Source: Lachnospiraceae bacterium 10-1
GTDB taxonomy: Bacteria > Bacillota > Clostridia > Lachnospirales > Lachnospiraceae
DNA: 64,000 bases
Direction: 5' to 3'
Assembly (NCBI GenBank): GCA_000403495.2
Contig: KE159810.1
Span: forward strand, 957,191 to 1,021,190
A program made the translations under genes and the position numbers. The notes below the pieces were generated by a model, which was not told where the DNA came from, made no database searches, and saw only the letters and a program-made list of their open reading frames with translations. Below, one piece after another: positions 47,706 to 60,275 of this stretch; the stretch's first letter is position 1, and the number at the start of each line of letters is the position of its first letter.

Positions 47706-48911
47706 TTATATTTTATGATTTAAAAGTTTCTGTAAAGTGGTTTCCACATGCAGCGCTTTGCACATTAAAGCAGTCTGCATTTCCTTATCTTCCCCTCCGC
47801 TTAAGGGCATATTCCCCTGCCTCTTAAGGGAAGGAACCATCCCCATTTTCTCACGCTTCACAGCCCTTATCAGTATATTCTTAGGTGTATGTTCCATATC
47901 AATAAATTCTAAAATCTGTGTATCATAGCCACATTCTTCTAACAGCGCAGCCCTTATCCCATCAGTTATTAAGGCGGAAATCCGTTCCTTTATCAGTCCA
48001 TATCTTAAAACCGGCGCCAGCATTTCATTTTCAATCTGCCTGTTCACCTCATGCTGGCAGCAAGGCACCGCAAAAATAACTTTTGCATTCCATTTTACTG
48101 CTTTTTCAATTGCATAGTCCGTTGCAGTATCACATGCGTGCAAAGTAACCACCATATCTACCTGTCCTGTACCTGTAAACGTACTGATATCCCCTTTATA
48201 AAAATGAAGGTCATGATATTTATAGCTTTCCGCCAGAAGATTACACTTATGAATCACCTCTTCCTTTAAATCAAGTCCGGTGATCTGTACATTCAGTTTC
48301 TTAAGTTCATGCAGATAATAATATAATGCAAAAGTCAGATAAGACTTGCCGCACCCAAAATCAATGATACGGATTATCTCTCTGGTATCTAGTGTAGGCA
48401 AAATATCCTCAACAAATTCCAGATACCGGTTAATCTGTTTAAATTTGTCATAGCGGGCGCGTATAATCTGTCCTTCCTTTGTCTGTACTCCCAAATCAAC
48501 CAGAAACGGAACGGGAGTCCCTTCCTTCAACAAATATTTTTTTGTCCTGTTATGGGACATATCAGGTTTCTCTGCCGGAGTTTCCCCTTTATTTTCCTGA
48601 TGCTTTATTGTAATTTTTCCTTTTTTGCTCACAAGCACAATCAGCCTGCCATCCATACTCTCTGCTTCTAACTGCTTAAATTTATTTTCCATTTGCAGTA
48701 AAATTTCTGTAAGAGCTTCTTCTTTCTCATAATTTTCATGGAACACCTGGTTTCCCTTCCAGGTAGTCTCCTGAAAACATAACTGATCCTTTACCATTAC
48801 CGGACGTATCTTTATTTTAAATGCACCTTCTTTTTGACGCGGATTGCTTATAATGATCTGATACAGCCTGTCCGACAAAAATCGGGTAAGTTTTTCTTCT
48901 AGTTCTTTCAA
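47706..48911 (-). CDS. SAM-dependent methyltransferase, Methyltransf_32 type, 401 aa
   Basis: The N-terminal 130 residues are an uncharacterised leader. Motif I RIIDFGCGKSYLTFAL (about residues 185-200) binds S-adenosylmethionine. LHACDTATDYAIEKAV (about 263-278) and FAVPCCQHEVNRQ (about 287-299) are the Methyltransf_32 signatures also seen in eukaryotic METTL25/RRNAD1 relatives, where CCQHE is near the active site. RNA or protein targets are likely, but none is proven. It is monocistronic. TGGAGAAATAAC precedes the start. Confidence 0.85.
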   Translation of the reverse strand: MKELEEKLTRFLSDRLYQIIISNPRQKEGAFKIKIRPVMVKDQLCFQETTWKGNQVFHENYEKEEALTEILLQMENKFKQLEAESMDGRLIVLVSKKGKITIKHQENKGETPAEKPDMSHNRTKKYLLKEGTPVPFLVDLGVQTKEGQIIRARYDKFKQINRYLEFVEDILPTLDTREIIRIIDFGCGKSYLTFALYYYLHELKKLNVQITGLDLKEEVIHKCNLLAESYKYHDLHFYKGDISTFTGTGQVDMVVTLHACDTATDYAIEKAVKWNAKVIFAVPCCQHEVNRQIENEMLAPVLRYGLIKERISALITDGIRAALLEECGYDTQILEFIDMEHTPKNILIRAVKREKMGMVPSLKRQGNMPLSGGEDKEMQTALMCKALHVETTLQKLLNHKI

Positions 48912-48988
48912 AGTTATTTCTCCATGTTAACATAATTTGTAATATAAATACAGTGTATGCAGCATTTGTCAGCAATAAACAATTTCCC

Positions 48989-49036
48989 AGGACAGCAGTT
49001 CAGCCCTCATCACCCCGTAACTGAACTGCTGTCCTT
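48989..49036. terminator. long hairpin, probable terminator
   Basis: AGGACAGCAGTTCAG (48989-49003) pairs with CTGAACTGCTGTCCT (49021-49035), 15 bp. It lies between the methyltransferase start and the end of the 129-aa gene, which reads toward it. The T run is weak, so RNA processing or stability is an alternative role. Confidence 0.65.
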
Positions 49037-49154
49037 CATGTTCAAATTGCACAAACACTTCTGCATAGCTGGCCATCACCTATATTTTACTTACTTACCT
49101 GTAAAACCACAACTAAAACTTTTTATAGAATTTTTTCTATTAGAATTTATTCTA

Positions 49155-49544
49155 TTAGAATCTGAGAATTCCTCTTCTGGTATTATGCCTTCTTTTATAA
49201 ATTTCATAGCAGAGCAGTATCTGTACCATGTCTCCCATCCATTCCCATTTTTCCGCAGAAGAATTCTGTTCTGAATTTTCTTTTTCTTCCTCGCGCCTGA
49301 TTCGGTCCAATATGTCTTTTGACAGCTTGTATATCTGCCACTTATCCGGATATTCATCATAAATCATGCTGCCCTCATAGTCTAACTTATCCAAAATATT
49401 ACAGATCAGTTTTTGATACCGCTTTGCCTCTGCCGGATACATCTGCTGAAGATACTCCAAGTCCCGGATAATAGTATCCTCTTCTTCATAATACATGGGA
49501 AGTGGATAAGTCATATAAAAAGGCAATATTTTATGCTCATACAT
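49155..49544 (-). CDS. hypothetical protein conserved in Lachnospiraceae type, 129 aa
   Basis: The protein has a Pro/Tyr-rich start (MYEHKILPFYMTYPLPMYYEEEDTIIRDLEYLQQMYP) and a helical body with DEYPDKWQIYKLSKDILDRI. It has no signal peptide. I recall similar short proteins in Lachnospiraceae genomes that begin in this way, without known function. The gene lies alone between the methyltransferase and a divergent gene. An AAGGAAGTCATC segment precedes the start. Confidence 0.65.
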   Translation of the reverse strand: MYEHKILPFYMTYPLPMYYEEEDTIIRDLEYLQQMYPAEAKRYQKLICNILDKLDYEGSMIYDEYPDKWQIYKLSKDILDRIRREEEKENSEQNSSAEKWEWMGDMVQILLCYEIYKRRHNTRRGILRF

Positions 49545-49735
49545 ATGGATGACTTCCTTTAAGTCTTTACAGTTATCATATGCGTCTTTTATTTTTCCTG
49601 TTACTTCACACTTTTTTACTATCTGCCTTTCAAATTATAAATAAAGATGTATAATAGAATCACAGTCCGTAAGATTTCCATTATCAACGAAATCAGGCTG
49701 TTTTTATCATTTATTTATGTCAGGAGGAATGAAAA

Positions 49736-50266
49736 ATGGGACTATTTTCAAAAAAGCCAAAAGAATTGGAATATGATGCAGTGGAATGCCAAAACAAAAA
49801 GGTTCGTATGCGTCAGATATTTAATGAAGCTGTAGCAGATGGAGACAGTTACAAAATTCTTCATGCCACAGAAACCACTACTAAATTTGAGCATGGATTT
49901 GTATTTGACACTAATACCACTACCTTCTATCACTATATTCTGGGATACCGTCAAAGTGACCATAAAATCGTTCTGGTGCAAATCGACAGAGATTTAACTC
50001 AGCACAGTGAAGAAATCCAGATTGACATGAGTGCAGTTGTTGAAGCACACTACACTCCCAAATATTATCAGGCATGCCTCCAATATAAAAAAGGGTACCC
50101 TCAGTATGCCGAAATCTTAAATATCGGAGATACCGGAAGCAAAACAGTTGCCGGAATTCCAAATATGGTTCAGAAAGAGGAACGTGAAGCCTTTCTTGAT
50201 TACTTAGAAATCCTTCGCAGTCGTCTTGAACAGCAGGGAAACAAACAGGAAAAATGGAAACGTTGA
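49736..50266 (+). CDS. hypothetical protein, 176 aa
   Basis: A soluble alpha/beta protein starting MGLFSKKPKELEYDAVECQNKKV, with a central beta region (HGFVFDTNTTTFYHYILGYRQSDHKIVLVQIDRD). No signal peptide, membrane segment or known motif was found. CAGGAGGAATGAAAA precedes the ATG and a TATAAT box lies near 49651. A strong terminator follows at 50283-50309. It is monocistronic and convergent with the ATP synthase operon. Function unknown. Confidence 0.6.
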   Translation: MGLFSKKPKELEYDAVECQNKKVRMRQIFNEAVADGDSYKILHATETTTKFEHGFVFDTNTTTFYHYILGYRQSDHKIVLVQIDRDLTQHSEEIQIDMSAVVEAHYTPKYYQACLQYKKGYPQYAEILNIGDTGSKTVAGIPNMVQKEEREAFLDYLEILRSRLEQQGNKQEKWKR

Positions 50267-50282
50267 ATTTTAGTTGATACAT

Positions 50283-50309
50283 AAGGCCCGGGGAACACTC
50301 CCGGGCCTT
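50283..50309. terminator. terminator between the 176-aa gene and atpC
   Basis: AAGGCCCGGG (50283-50292) pairs perfectly with CCCGGGCCTT (50300-50309) around 7 nt. It probably serves both convergent units. A second small stem, GCCGCT (50369-50374) with AGCGGC (50381-50386), lies nearer atpC. Confidence 0.75.
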
Positions 50310-50390
50310 ACAATATCCTATCTGAAAATTACTATTAAAATGCGGCATTCGTTGTTTTATATCCTTCCGCCGCTTGTTTCAGCGGCTGCC

Positions 50391-50795
50391 TTACTTGATT
50401 ACATGAATACGCGCAAGTGCTCTCTGCAATGCAGTCTCCGCTCTCATCACATCCGTTTCAGGTGTTTTGCTGTGAATTCTTTCTTCTGCACGGTCTCTGG
50501 CTGCTTTTGCACGATCTAAATCAATTTCTTCAGGCCATTCAACAATTTCTGCCAAAATCACTACTTCCTCCTGCAAAATCTCTGCAAATCCTGCGTGGAG
50601 TGCTGCTTCCTTCGTTTCTTCTGCCTCGGTGATCGTCAAAATACCAGGGCTTACAATAACGGTAGTGGGCACATGCTTTTTATAAATGCCGATTTCGCCT
50701 TCAGTGGTGTTAAACTCCACCATAGAAACTTCGCCTTCATAAAACACACGCTCAGGAGTAATGATTTTTAATTTAAATAAATTATTATCTGCCAT
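50391..50795 (-). CDS. atpC: ATP synthase epsilon subunit, 134 aa
   Basis: The N-terminal beta sandwich (FKLKIITPERVFYEGEVSMVEFNTTEGEIGIYKKHVPTTVI) and C-terminal helix pair (DRAKAARDRAEERIHSKTPETDVMRAETALQRALARI) give the epsilon layout. It is part of the central stalk, linking gamma to the c ring and damping ATP hydrolysis. It is the last gene of the operon, 16 nt after atpD. GGAGGCGGCAG precedes the ATG. Confidence 0.96.
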   Translation of the reverse strand: MADNNLFKLKIITPERVFYEGEVSMVEFNTTEGEIGIYKKHVPTTVIVSPGILTITEAEETKEAALHAGFAEILQEEVVILAEIVEWPEEIDLDRAKAARDRAEERIHSKTPETDVMRAETALQRALARIHVIK

Positions 50796-50811
50796 CTGCC
50801 GCCTCCCGTCA

Positions 50812-52281
<1,470 letters not shown>

Positions 52282-52299
52282 CTATAAAAATAACCGGGC

Positions 52300-53172
52300 T
52301 TACGAGATTGCATTTGCTCCTGCAATAATCTCTGTCAATTCCTGTGTAATGGAACCCTGACGTGCTCTATTATACAGCAGTGTCAAATTATCTATCATTT
52401 CTTCCGCATTGCTGGTAGCTGAATCCATTGCCTGCATTCTGGCTCCGTTTTCACTGGCTACCGCTTCGATCATACCACCATAGATCAGGCTGGTTATATA
52501 CTTAGGTATGAGCAGATTTAAAGCTTCCTCATCTTCGGGTTCAAAATTCATAGGTACTTTGTCTTCTGCCTGTGCACCATCTTCACTACCCTGCATCTCT
52601 CCTTCATCAATCTGGACAGGAAGCAGCTTTAAAAGGGTGGGTACATGCACAACTGTATTTTTAAATGCAGTATAGGCAAGATAAATTTCACTGATTTCTC
52701 CCCTCTCGAAAGCTCCCAGCACATCCTTGCTGATCACCATAGCATCTGCATAAGCAGGCTCTTCAATCACATCCGAATAATCTGCTTTGATTTCATACTG
52801 CCTTTGCAGGGCTTCCCTTCCTTTGCCGCCGATTGCGTAGATTGCCAGATCCTCACCTGCCAGCTCTCCTCTTGTGATTAACTTGATCACATTGGAGTTA
52901 TAGCCGCCTGCCAGTCCTCTGTTTGAGGTAATCACAATCACAGCCTTTTTACCTGCATTTCCTTCTCTCAAATACTTATGATCCAGATTTTTCGTTTTTT
53001 GCAGGATGGAAAGAACCGTATCATACATGCAGCGGAAATAGCTGCCCGATTTCTCAGCATTCTGTTTCGCTCTCTGCAGCTTAACAGTGGAGACAAGCTT
53101 CATGGCCTTGGTAATCTGCTGGGTGCTTTGTATACTGCCCTTACGCCTTTTTATATCACGCATTGAAGCCAT
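52300..53172 (-). CDS. atpG: ATP synthase gamma subunit, 290 aa
   Basis: MASMRDIKRRKGSIQSTQQITKAMKLVSTVKLQRAK starts the family and the C-terminal helix (ATSNAEEMIDNLTLLYNRARQGSITQELTEIIAGANAI) ends it; these two helices form the rotor shaft in F1. A hydrophilic insertion (EGEMQGSEDGAQAEDKVPMNFEPEDEEAL, about 190-220) is longer than in many homologues. It sits between atpA and atpD, with 20 nt after atpA. Confidence 0.96.
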   Translation of the reverse strand: MASMRDIKRRKGSIQSTQQITKAMKLVSTVKLQRAKQNAEKSGSYFRCMYDTVLSILQKTKNLDHKYLREGNAGKKAVIVITSNRGLAGGYNSNVIKLITRGELAGEDLAIYAIGGKGREALQRQYEIKADYSDVIEEPAYADAMVISKDVLGAFERGEISEIYLAYTAFKNTVVHVPTLLKLLPVQIDEGEMQGSEDGAQAEDKVPMNFEPEDEEALNLLIPKYITSLIYGGMIEAVASENGARMQAMDSATSNAEEMIDNLTLLYNRARQGSITQELTEIIAGANAIS

Positions 53173-53192
53173 AATATCACCTTATCCTTATC

Positions 53193-54725
<1,533 letters not shown>

Positions 54726-54734
54726 TTATTACTT

Positions 54735-55280
54735 TTATACTTGTACTTTAAGCAGTTCTCTTTGTAACTCGAACAGCTTATTTCTGACACTGCTGTCAAC
54801 CACCCGGTCTCCGATCCTAAGAACCATTCCTCCGATCAGATCCCCATCTACCTGATAATGCATTTCCATTTTTTTAAAAGATGTAGTGGCAAGCAGCCTG
54901 GTTTCTATCTCTTTCTTTTTCACTTCACTCAAATCGATTGCTGTAGTCACATAGGCAACACCGATTCCCTTAAGCTTTTTCACTTCATCCACAAAATAAT
55001 CCAGTATGCCGTCAATATCGCCATACCTGTCTTTGGTGATAATCAAGTGTAAAAAACCAAGCAGTTCTGCTGAAATACGTCCTTTAAAAACCTCTTCCAA
55101 TACCTTAAGTTTATCTTCTTTAAGGATTTTAGGATGATTCATAAGCTTTCCAAAGTCCGGATTTTTAAAAAGCAGTTCTTTTAACTGAGTGATCTCGCCT
55201 AAGAATTCATCTTCTTTGCCTTCTTCTACGGCCAATTCAAACAAAGCTTCTCCATATGTGGTTCCAACTAGCTTTGCCAT
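54735..55280 (-). CDS. atpH: ATP synthase delta subunit, 181 aa
   Basis: The N-terminal six-helix domain (GTTYGEALFELAVEEGKEDEFLGEITQLKELL) and C-terminal beta part (VDGDLIGGMVLRIGDRVVDSSVRNKLFELQREL) are typical of delta/OSCP. It joins the peripheral stalk to F1. The start overlaps the atpF stop by 13 nt, so translation is coupled. The length is standard. Confidence 0.95.
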   Translation of the reverse strand: MAKLVGTTYGEALFELAVEEGKEDEFLGEITQLKELLFKNPDFGKLMNHPKILKEDKLKVLEEVFKGRISAELLGFLHLIITKDRYGDIDGILDYFVDEVKKLKGIGVAYVTTAIDLSEVKKKEIETRLLATTSFKKMEMHYQVDGDLIGGMVLRIGDRVVDSSVRNKLFELQRELLKVQV

Positions 55281-55786
55281 GTGCTCTCACCTATTTCCTT
55301 TAATGTTTCATTTATCAGGCTTTCCTGTATGGTTGTATCGATAGATGCCTTTACCACTTTACCGGCCATCATAGATGCAATCACTACCATTTCACGCTTC
55401 ACATCATCAGCCGCTTTCTGTTTTTCAAGTTCAGCTTCAGTTCTGGCTCTTTCAACGATTCTGGCTGCTTCTTCCTTTGCTTCAGCCACAATCTTGTTTT
55501 CATTTTCCAGTGCGCGCTTTCTGGCATCACTTAAGATTTCTTCTGCTTCCTTATTGATGCTCCTTAGCTTTTCCTCATACTGCACCCGAAGAGCGGCTGC
55601 TTCTTCTTTATCGCTTTGTGCACTGTCAAGCTCATCCTTGATCTTGGCCTGTCTTTTTGCCAGCATCTCTCTCACCGGATTAAATAAGAAATAAGATGCC
55701 ACTAAAAAAAGTACAAAAACCGCAATGATCATAAGCGTTGCATCTGCCAAAAGCTGCAGGTCAAGGTCAAACAATCTGGGTTCCAT
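55268..55786 (-). CDS. atpF: ATP synthase b subunit, 172 aa
   Basis: One N-terminal membrane helix (about residues 13-36, DATLMIIAVFVLFLVASYFLF) leads into a long charged coiled coil (AKRQAKIKDELDSAQSDKEEAAAL...), the peripheral stalk. The start at 55784-55786 follows a strong AAAGGAGGTTTACGG site; a longer frame to 55855 is not used. About 200 nt with three large hairpins separate it from atpE. Confidence 0.95.
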   Translation of the reverse strand: MEPRLFDLDLQLLADATLMIIAVFVLFLVASYFLFNPVREMLAKRQAKIKDELDSAQSDKEEAAALRVQYEEKLRSINKEAEEILSDARKRALENENKIVAEAKEEAARIVERARTEAELEKQKAADDVKREMVVIASMMAGKVVKASIDTTIQESLINETLKEIGESTWQS

Positions 55787-55833
55787 CCGTAAACCTCCTT
55801 TCTCAATATTTCTATCTTCGGCATATTCACCGG

Positions 55834-55982
55834 AAGAATGACTCTCTGGAGTCATTCTTCTCGAACAAGCTGAAGTTTTTCTTAGGCGGCGTCTTTTGAC
55901 GCCTTAGAAAAACTCTTGTTCGTGAGTAAGTTTTAGATTTTCTCAGGCGGCGTTTTTTGACGCCCTGGAAAATCTCTTACTC
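55834..55982. repeat. three tandem hairpins between atpE and atpF
   Basis: Stem 1: AAGAATGACTC (55834-55844) with GAGTCATTCTT (55849-55859). Stem 2: CGAACAAG (55862-55869) with CTTGTTCG about 55 nt later, enclosing GTTTTTCTTAGG...GACGCC. Stem 3: GAGTAAG (55924-55930) with CTTACTC (55976-55982), enclosing a related AGATTTTC...GACGCC core. Stems 2 and 3 look like duplicates of each other. They may protect the atpE message or shape subunit ratio. Confidence 0.7.
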
Positions 55983-55985
55983 ATT

Positions 55986-57042
<1,057 letters not shown>

Positions 57043-57054
57043 TTCTTCACCTCC

Positions 57055-57501
57055 TTACATATCCTGTCCTTCGGCAGGTTCATCAATAAGCGGCGGAAGA
57101 ACTTCTTCCCCATATACTAAAGTGCTTATTTTCTTAGTGATAAAATGCATATAAGCCGATGCCTTGAGTCCCATAATTCCTAAAAATGCTGAAAGAGGAT
57201 TTGCGGTTCTGCTTATTGCAGCGGCTAAAAGCGCCAATGTAATAAAAAGGTACCTGAATATATTGTGGGTACTCATGAATTTCACTGCTGCCCGCTCCGG
57301 AAGATCCAACGCCCGGTCCAGAGACCACCACATATGAAATGCACTGACTGCCGCAATTAAAATTCCTATCCAGAGTCCAAGGCTGTAAGTCCCTTTATCT
57401 TTTAAAAAGAGCACAAACACCTGACACACTGCTCCAAATAAAAGAATGCCTGTTTCAAGCTCAAACAAAGTCCTGTTTATTTTTGTGATCTTTTTTTTCA
57501 T
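57055..57501 (-). CDS. ATP synthase subunit I-like membrane protein, 148 aa
   Basis: The start at 57499-57501 opens MKKKITKINRTLFELETGILLFGAVCQVFVLFLKDKG; four membrane helices follow in the pattern of AtpI/ATP-synt_I proteins, which aid c-ring assembly. A longer frame to 57591 overlaps AtpZ without reason. It overlaps the AtpZ gene by 41 nt and precedes atpB by 12 nt. It is the second gene of the operon. Confidence 0.75.
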   Translation of the reverse strand: MKKKITKINRTLFELETGILLFGAVCQVFVLFLKDKGTYSLGLWIGILIAAVSAFHMWWSLDRALDLPERAAVKFMSTHNIFRYLFITLALLAAAISRTANPLSAFLGIMGLKASAYMHFITKKISTLVYGEEVLPPLIDEPAEGQDM

Positions 57502-57766
57502 TCTTCCTCCCTGTGTCTTTTCTTCCCTTATGCAGATAGGAGGACTGCTCACTTGCTCTGGTATAAATCTGTCTGGAAAACCGGTAAACATTATAACCGC
57601 CTGCTACTGCTCCCACAAAAAACAGGATCACAACCAGAAAATTTGTTCCAAACTTTTTATCCAGAAACATCCCCAAAAAAGAACACACAAAAACAGGAAC
57701 CAACATGTTAATTCCAAATTGAGTTATCATTGTAAGTGCCTGATATACATTTCGATTGAATTTCAC
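57461..57766 (-). CDS. atpZ: AtpZ/AtpI-type small membrane protein, 101 aa
   Basis: Two membrane helices (about residues 13-35 and 42-62) are joined by FLDKKFGTNF, the signature region of AtpZ, thought to help ion uptake or assembly of the ATP synthase. The C-terminal tail is very basic (KGRKDTGRKNEKKDHKNK). It is the first gene of the operon, about 40 nt after the promoter -10 box. Confidence 0.82.
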   Translation of the reverse strand: MKFNRNVYQALTMITQFGINMLVPVFVCSFLGMFLDKKFGTNFLVVILFFVGAVAGGYNVYRFSRQIYTRASEQSSYLHKGRKDTGRKNEKKDHKNKQDFV

Positions 57767-57806
57767 ATATTTTCCCCTTTAATGAACCTTTTATATTCAT
57801 TTTATG

Positions 57807-57835
57807 ATTATACCTATTTTTCCAGTTTCTGTCTA
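57807..57835 (-). promoter_or_regulatory. promoter of the atp operon
   Basis: On the minus strand TAGACA (57835-57830) and a perfect TATAAT (57812-57807) are 17 nt apart. It lies about 40 nt before atpZ. It is the only good promoter found for the operon. Confidence 0.75.
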
Positions 57836-57882
57836 GGTGCTATCCCGAAAAAATAGTAAAACACATCCCCAATCATTCCTTT

Positions 57883-57902
57883 ACGGATTTTCCCAAATCC
57901 GT
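57883..57902. promoter_or_regulatory. perfect inverted repeat between divergent promoters
   Basis: ACGGATTT (57883-57890) pairs with AAATCCGT (57895-57902) around 4 nt. It touches the rightward -35 box, so it may be an operator for the acetyltransferase gene or shared with the atp operon. Confidence 0.45.
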
Positions 57903-57930
57903 TGACTTTCCCCTTGTTTAAGAGTAGTAT
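57902..57930 (+). promoter_or_regulatory. promoter of the GNAT-DUF402 pair
   Basis: TTGACT (57902-57907) and TAGTAT (57925-57930) are 17 nt apart. It is about 80 nt before the acetyltransferase start. Confidence 0.55.
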
Positions 57931-58009
57931 TTTGTTAACAGTTCAGGCGGATTCTTTTACCAATGACAAGGGATGGGCTGTTACATATTTTACAAAGGAG
58001 CCCGGCAAA

Positions 58010-58558
58010 ATGAATTCCGAAATCACAATCAGGCCTGTCACTTTGGCAGATGCGGACAGGCTTCTTACCATATATGCTCCCTATGTGCTTGAAAGCGCAA
58101 TAACTTTTGAATATGACGTCCCGTCTTTGCAGGAATTTAAAAAGCGTATCAGCCATATCACCTCACGCTATCCTTATCTGGCTGCATTTGCAGAGGGTGA
58201 AATAAAAGGCTATGCATACGCCTCAGCTTTTAAAAACCGGCCCGCCTATGACTGGTCGGTGGAAACTTCAATTTACATTGAAAAAGATTTTCACGGGCAG
58301 GGAGTCGGCTCAAAATTGTACCGTCGTCTGGAAGAGTTGTTACGCCGACAGAATGTATGTAATTTATGTGCCTGTATTGCTTATCCCAACCCCAAAAGCA
58401 TTGCTTTTCATGAACACATGGGCTATAAAACCGTAGCACATTTTCACCAGTCCGGCTATAAATTCGGCTCCTGGTATGACATGATCTGGATGGAAAAGTT
58501 TTTAAATCCTCATTTGCCCGACCAAAAACCATTTATTCCCATAAAGGAGGTTCTATGA
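58010..58558 (+). CDS. phosphinothricin-type GNAT acetyltransferase, 182 aa
   Basis: The start at 58010 follows AAAGGAGCCCGGCAAA. The chain begins MNSEITIRPVTLADADRLLTIYAPYV and has the acetyl-CoA loop IEKDFHGQGVGSKLYRRLEELL (about residues 88-109), then IAYPNPKSIAFHEHMGYKTVAHFHQSGYKFGSWYDMIWMEK, the signature of the phosphinothricin acetyltransferase (Pat/YwnH) group. Natural substrates are often methionine sulfoximine or similar amino acids. It overlaps the DUF402 gene (ATGA). Confidence 0.88.
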   Translation: MNSEITIRPVTLADADRLLTIYAPYVLESAITFEYDVPSLQEFKKRISHITSRYPYLAAFAEGEIKGYAYASAFKNRPAYDWSVETSIYIEKDFHGQGVGSKLYRRLEELLRRQNVCNLCACIAYPNPKSIAFHEHMGYKTVAHFHQSGYKFGSWYDMIWMEKFLNPHLPDQKPFIPIKEVL

Positions 58559-59025
58559 CAAATCTCACTCTGTACCGTAAACGTATTATTCCTGATGAAT
58601 GTATTCTCTTAAAGGACGATCTTATCCTTTCTTGTGATGAGGAACATATTATTACCACCTGGAAGGCGCTCCGTCCCAAAAAAGACCTGCATCACGGCTC
58701 CTCCTGCTACTTTCTAAAAGAGGGCTTTAAAGTAAGTAAATTCTGCCGCAAGGATGACAGCCTGCTCTACTGGTACTGCGATATTGTAGATTTTGATTCC
58801 CACCCTTATGAAAATACATTAATTGTTACCGATCTGCTGGCTGATGTGATCATTTATCCTGACGGTTTCGTAAAGGTAGTAGATCTGAACGAACTGGTTA
58901 CCGCCTTAGAATCCCGCTCTATCAGTCTGGATATTTTAAAATCCAGCCTCCTCCGCCTTGACAGGCTGCTTCAAATTATTTATTCCGGTCATTTTGACAG
59001 CTTAAAAGCATATATTGAAAGCTAA
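58555..59025 (+). CDS. DUF402 domain protein, 156 aa
   Basis: The core (LLYWYCDIVDFDSHPYENTLIVTDLLADVIIYPDGFVKVVDLNELVTAL, about residues 68-118) is the DUF402 fold, related to a nucleoside-phosphate hydrolase family (FAU-1/Ntdp-like). Catalytic-type acidic residues are the three Asp around D-L-L-A-D-V and DGFVKVVD. It is coupled to the acetyltransferase by an ATGA overlap. Its stop overlaps that of the convergent SleB-type gene by 4 nt. Confidence 0.85.
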   Translation: MTNLTLYRKRIIPDECILLKDDLILSCDEEHIITTWKALRPKKDLHHGSSCYFLKEGFKVSKFCRKDDSLLYWYCDIVDFDSHPYENTLIVTDLLADVIIYPDGFVKVVDLNELVTALESRSISLDILKSSLLRLDRLLQIIYSGHFDSLKAYIES

Positions 59026-60206
59026 TAGAAAATATGTCCCCCGATCTGGGTGCCGGTAAGTCCTTCGATAGGTGTCCTGAAGAACAGGCAGTTGCCTACG
59101 GTAGTGCGCCCCGACATGGCCTCTTCCGCAGCCCGGTAGCATGCTTCTGTTGCATGATTTTCCGCAAGGGCAAGGGCAAGACGCCCGCTTGCAACAGGGG
59201 AAAATTGTTTGTTTTGATAAATAACCCCTACTACCGTATCCGGAAATACGGAACTCATTACCCGGTTCATAACAACAGCACCTACTGCAATCTGTCCTTC
59301 GTAAGGCTGATTTCCCGCTTCGCAATAAATCAGATTCGCCAGCAGGTATCTGTCCCCGTCCGCAAACGATATCTCGGAAATATCTCTCCAGGCCGACTGT
59401 GATGCCAGCTGGGATAGTCTTCTTTCTTCCTCTAATTCCTTCTGTAATTCTGCAATACTGTTTTTTTGCTCCTGAAGCTGTTTTTCATACTCCCGCATTT
59501 CTGCTTCCGTGGCCTGTATTTCATTTTGATAACTGGAAATTTTACCTGAAGTCTGGCTCACCAACCCTGCAACCCGGCTCTGTTCCGCCTCCACGGAAAC
59601 TTTAAGTTCATCCAGCTCTTGTTTCTCTTGCTCAAGCTGAGCTTCTTTTTCTTCAATTTCCACCCTGGTGGCCTGATAAATTTCAAGCTGTTCCCTGTCA
59701 TATTCCGCTAGTTGCTCAATATAATCATTTCGGTTTAAAAGGTCTGAAAAACTTGCGGCGCCAAAGAGCATTTCCATCATCACAAAGTCGCGTTTCTCGT
59801 ACATAAACTGAATACGCTTTTTCATTGCCGCATACTGGGCTTCTTCCGTTTCCTTCGCCTGTGCAAGCTGTTCCAAAGTAACTTCTATCTCCAGATTTTT
59901 TTCAAGGATCTGCTGCTCTAGCTCTGCCAGATTATTGCTTACCTGGGTTAAATTCGTATTTAAATTATTAAGCTGTCCTTTAAGTCCTTCCGTCGTCTGC
60001 TGAAGATCACCAATTTCATCCTTACGCTCATTGATTTCGTTTTCCGTCTGTTCTTTTTCCTGATTTCTTCTTCTGATCTCTTCTTCCAGATCTGATATTC
60101 GGTCGTTATCCGCATGAGAAGTCATGGGAAATGCGCACATCAAAACTACTGCTGCCATAAACACAGCAATTTTTCTCCGCTTTAAATTTTTTCTCATGTT
60201 CCTCAC
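59022..60206 (-). CDS. coiled-coil cell-wall hydrolase with SleB-type domain, 394 aa
   Basis: A signal peptide (about residues 8-32, ending SHAD) is followed by a PcsB-like coiled coil (about 35-270) and a C-terminal SleB/Hydrolase_2 domain (about 285-394: LLANLIYCEAGNQPYEGQIAVGAVVMNRV...). The Glu of CEAGNQ is the expected catalytic residue of these muramidase-like lytic enzymes. It should act on peptidoglycan outside the membrane. Because the host sporulates, a role in cortex or septum hydrolysis is possible. The gene is monocistronic and faces DUF402. Confidence 0.88.
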   Translation of the reverse strand: MRNMRKNLKRRKIAVFMAAVVLMCAFPMTSHADNDRISDLEEEIRRRNQEKEQTENEINERKDEIGDLQQTTEGLKGQLNNLNTNLTQVSNNLAELEQQILEKNLEIEVTLEQLAQAKETEEAQYAAMKKRIQFMYEKRDFVMMEMLFGAASFSDLLNRNDYIEQLAEYDREQLEIYQATRVEIEEKEAQLEQEKQELDELKVSVEAEQSRVAGLVSQTSGKISSYQNEIQATEAEMREYEKQLQEQKNSIAELQKELEEERRLSQLASQSAWRDISEISFADGDRYLLANLIYCEAGNQPYEGQIAVGAVVMNRVMSSVFPDTVVGVIYQNKQFSPVASGRLALALAENHATEACYRAAEEAMSGRTTVGNCLFFRTPIEGLTGTQIGGHIFY

Positions 60207-60275
60207 CTGCCTTTACCTATCTGTTCCGGAAGATCTTTTCCGGCATAAGCTGACGTCTTTTTCATAAAGCCGGCA

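Noticed and set aside
57883-57902. Inverted repeat as a terminator
   Set aside because: It lies between divergent promoters with no gene ending there, so an operator is more sensible.
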